Of a stretch of 7,790 bases of DNA, positions 6,194-7,790 are shown one piece after another. The notes under the pieces are model-generated. The model was not told the DNA's origin, did no database searches, and saw only the letters and a list, made by a program, of their open reading frames with translations. Positions within the stretch are counted from its first letter, which is position 1. Each line of letters opens with the position of its first letter. Made by a program: the position numbers and the translations under genes. Origin of the DNA: Nitrosotalea sp. (GTDB taxonomy: Archaea > Thermoproteota > Nitrososphaeria > Nitrososphaerales > Nitrosopumilaceae); contig JARLFW010000060.1 in NCBI GenBank assembly GCA_031296345.1, positions 1 through 7,790 on the forward strand. The letters run 5' to 3'.

Positions 6194-6207
6194 CTAATAT
6201 CTATTAG
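6194..6207. repeat. Short near-palindrome CTAATA-TC-TATTAG at the rps3ae stop; includes a weak TATA-like box
   Basis: CTAATA (6194-6199) and TATTAG (6202-6207) are perfect complements with a 2-base centre. It covers the rps3ae TAA (6206-6204). On the minus strand ATATTAG within it is centred about 28 nt before the ATG of the COG1325-type gene, so it may serve as box A for that gene. A 2-base centre is too tight for an RNA hairpin, so a DNA role or chance is more likely. Confidence 0.3.
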
Positions 6208-6818
6208 GCTTGTAGTAGGGCAATTTCACCCTCTGCAGTCCTGATGAGCTTTGCCTTTTCAATTCCTACGTGTCTTACATGTATTATTTTCTTGACAGCC
6301 GCCATGACATCAGAATTTATCTTTCCAAATACTGTAGCCTGGATGAACTGGTCTATTGTCATCTCTGGAATGGTCTTTGTCATTACTTCCTGTGCCACTA
6401 GCCTGATTGCATGCTTTCGTGAAGTGTTCAATTTCTTCTGGGTCAGGGCAACTATCTTTATTCTGAAAATATATCCATCCCTTGTCTTAAAATCGGCAAT
6501 AAAACTAATCAATGAGGAACCTCGTCTTACAAGGCTTCTAAGAAATTCCTTTGCATATTCAAATCTCTTGAAAATTGTAGTTGCTACTTCTCCATTTATT
6601 TTGTCAATCTGGAAATACAATTTGAATTGGTGCTGTGATGGATCTCCTTTTAGTATATCATGTAATGTACATTCTATTACTCTGCCAACTGCTCCCTTGT
6701 CATCAGTTATTGGAATATACGCGATTGGTTTGTTGTCAAATGAAGCAGGAAGTAATACTGTAACCCACTTTTTTTCTCTCCACTTGTCTTTTACTCTTGA
6801 TGTCTTTTGACGAGCCAA
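6204..6818 (-). CDS. rps3ae: 30S ribosomal protein S3Ae (eS1)
   Basis: A 204-residue protein of the archaeal/eukaryotic small-subunit protein eS1 family. Typical features are the basic N terminus ARQKTSRVKDKWREKKWVTVLLP, the block VGRVIECTLHDILKGDPSQHQFKLYFQI (about 45-72), the loop VRRGSSLISFIADFKTRDGY (about 97-116), and NTSRKHAIRLVAQEVM followed by the helical C-terminal region. Length is normal for archaea (about 195-225). The start is TTG at 6818-6816: a TAG stop lies directly upstream in the same frame, and no other start codon occurs before conserved sequence. A TATA box centred 27 nt upstream makes the mRNA leaderless. The gene follows serS by 43 nt on the same strand but appears to have its own promoter, and is followed by the COG1325-type gene. 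Confidence 0.95.
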   Translation of the reverse strand: MARQKTSRVKDKWREKKWVTVLLPASFDNKPIAYIPITDDKGAVGRVIECTLHDILKGDPSQHQFKLYFQIDKINGEVATTIFKRFEYAKEFLRSLVRRGSSLISFIADFKTRDGYIFRIKIVALTQKKLNTSRKHAIRLVAQEVMTKTIPEMTIDQFIQATVFGKINSDVMAAVKKIIHVRHVGIEKAKLIRTAEGEIALLQA

Positions 6819-6840
6819 CTATGATGAACTTCTGAGGCCA

Positions 6841-6849
6841 AAATATAAG
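6841..6849 (-). promoter_or_regulatory. TATA box of rps3ae
   Basis: The minus strand reads CTTATATTT here, centred 27 nt before the TTG start at 6818 and located entirely in the 43-nt gap after the serS stop. Position and A+T content fit an archaeal box A giving a leaderless rps3ae transcript independent of serS. Confidence 0.65.
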
Positions 6850-6861
6850 TTGTACGACATT

Positions 6862-7790
6862 TTAGATTAGGCTAGAGCCTACGTATTTTTGCAATACCTT
6901 TGGAACTGTAATATGTCCATCTTTTGTCTGGAAATTTTCTATAATAGCAACCATAGTCCGTGTAGTTGCAACTAGTGTGCTATTCAATGAATGGAGATAT
7001 TGGGGCTGTTCATCAGTTCTGTCTCTGAATCTTATCTTCAATCTTCTTGCTTGAAAATCAAGACAATTTGAACAAGATACGATCTCTTTATAGCTCTTCT
7101 GTCCTGCCATCCATGCTTCAAGATCATATGTCTTGGCAGAGACCTTACCCAAATCTCCGCTTGATAGTAACATGATTCTGTATGGTATTCCAATTTTTTG
7201 ATAAAACTCTTCTGCTATTGCAAGCATTTTTTCATGTTCATGCCATGAATCTTCAGGTCTTGTAAACACAAACTGTTCTACTTTTTCAAATTGATGTACT
7301 CGAAATATTCCCTTTTGGTCTCTACCATGAGCTCCTGCTTCCTTTCTAAAACACGTACTTATTCCTGCATATCTTAGCGGTAATTTTTTCCCATCAATGA
7401 TCTCATCTGAATACATTGACACTACTGCATGCTCACTTGTTCCAATAAGGTAAAGATCTTCGCCCTCAATCTTGTAAATTACCTCTTCAAAATCCTGGGC
7501 AATTATGGCCCCCTCCATCGCATTCCTGTTTATTAAAAATGGTGTTTGTATGGGGGTATAATTTTTCTCAGTTAGAAAATCAAGTGCAAATTGTAGTAGC
7601 GCATGATTTAATCTAACAAGTTGATTTTTGAGATAGTAAAATCTAGCTCCTGAGACTTTAGCTGCTCTCTCCAAATCTACCAAGTCAAGGCTCTGTGTCA
7701 AATCAATGTGGTCCTTTATCTCAAAATCAAAAGTAGGTATACTGCCCCATTTTCTTACCTCCTTGTTTGCAGTATCGTCTTTTCCAATAG
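6862..7790 (-). CDS. serS: Seryl-tRNA synthetase, catalytic domain (N terminus outside window)
   Basis: The frame is open from the right edge to the TAA at 6864-6862, about 309 codons of class II seryl-tRNA synthetase. It charges tRNA-Ser (and the tRNA for selenocysteine where present) in the cytoplasm. Reading from the edge: VRKWGSIPTFDFEIKDHIDL, the linker typical just before the catalytic core; motif 1 region around LNHALLQFALDFLTEKNYTP; the serine-site sequence LIGTSEHAVVSMY; motif 2 CFRKEAGAHGRDQKGIFRVHQFEK; and motif 3 HSLNSTLVATTRTMVAIIENFQ. Motif 3 has the ATTR form seen in archaeal and eukaryotic enzymes rather than the bacterial GSGLAVGR form. It is the common type, not the rare methanogen-type SerRS. 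The missing part is the N-terminal tRNA-binding coiled coil of roughly 110-120 residues. A TTG at 7701 is internal and not a start, because conserved sequence continues upstream of it. Upstream of, and codirectional with, rps3ae. Confidence 0.96.
   Translation of the reverse strand, partial: IGKDDTANKEVRKWGSIPTFDFEIKDHIDLTQSLDLVDLERAAKVSGARFYYLKNQLVRLNHALLQFALDFLTEKNYTPIQTPFLINRNAMEGAIIAQDFEEVIYKIEGEDLYLIGTSEHAVVSMYSDEIIDGKKLPLRYAGISTCFRKEAGAHGRDQKGIFRVHQFEKVEQFVFTRPEDSWHEHEKMLAIAEEFYQKIGIPYRIMLLSSGDLGKVSAKTYDLEAWMAGQKSYKEIVSCSNCLDFQARRLKIRFRDRTDEQPQYLHSLNSTLVATTRTMVAIIENFQTKDGHITVPKVLQKYVGSSLI

Noticed and set aside
6244..6810. 188-codon plus-strand reading frame opposite rps3ae
   Set aside because: It is an antisense shadow of a well-conserved ribosomal protein gene; the translation is an unpatterned hydrophobic string without recognisable motifs.
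7699..7701. TTG as the start of serS
   Set aside because: The frame continues upstream to the window edge with conserved SerRS sequence (VRKWGSIPTFDFEIKDH), so this is an internal leucine codon.
1..7790. Insertion sequences, integrase sites, CRISPR arrays or a horizontally acquired defence island
   Set aside because: No transposase, integrase, terminal repeats or spaced direct repeats are seen. The MoxR/VWA pair alone is not evidence of defence, and composition outside 5620-5671 looks uniform.

Overview
The window looks like chromosomal sequence from an ammonia-oxidising-type archaeon of the Nitrososphaerota (Thaumarchaeota), close to Nitrosopumilus and relatives. The grounds are low G+C, a seryl-tRNA synthetase with an archaeal/eukaryotic motif 3, ribosomal protein eS1 (S3Ae), a COG1325-type RNA-binding protein, a geranylgeranyl-reductase-family flavoprotein, and a secreted protein with the repeat 'IPxWhKNxAxWW...GIQYLh' that recurs in thaumarchaeal exported proteins. 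Promoters are archaeal: TATA-like boxes centred 27-28 nt before start codons, with no room for a leader. Genus cannot be fixed from the sequence alone.

Layout from left to right. The 3' end of a transaldolase/fructose-6-phosphate-aldolase-type gene (+) enters at the left edge. It converges with a three-gene minus-strand operon, read from right to left: MoxR/CbbQ-type AAA+ ATPase (3179-2385), VWA-domain protein (2385-820) and ASCH-domain protein (815-360). The first two genes share one base and the third starts 4 nt after the second stops. Divergent from this operon, across about 96 bp that contain a perfect 7-5-7 inverted repeat, is the secreted repeat protein (+, 3276-4088). That gene converges on a geranylgeranyl-reductase-family gene (-, 5558-4107), with a T-rich terminator lying in the 18-bp gap.

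Next comes a 188-bp intergenic stretch holding a sharply bounded GC-rich island (5620-5671, 34 of 52 bases G or C), a candidate structured RNA that I cannot assign to a family. The right part is a minus-strand translation/RNA cluster: serS (partial, entering from the right edge), rps3ae (TTG start) and the COG1325-type RNA-binding protein.

How the genes fit together: the AAA+/VWA pair has all nucleotide-binding and MIDAS residues and should form a MoxR-VWA machine that remodels or loads metal into a client protein. No client is encoded here, and the tightly coupled ASCH gene is an unusual partner. serS-rps3ae-COG1325 is ordinary translation/RNA-processing housekeeping. The points most worth a second look are the MoxR-VWA-ASCH operon, the GC-rich intergenic island, the inverted repeat before the secreted protein, and the series of leaderless non-ATG starts. 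I see no mobile element, CRISPR array, tRNA or rRNA in the window.
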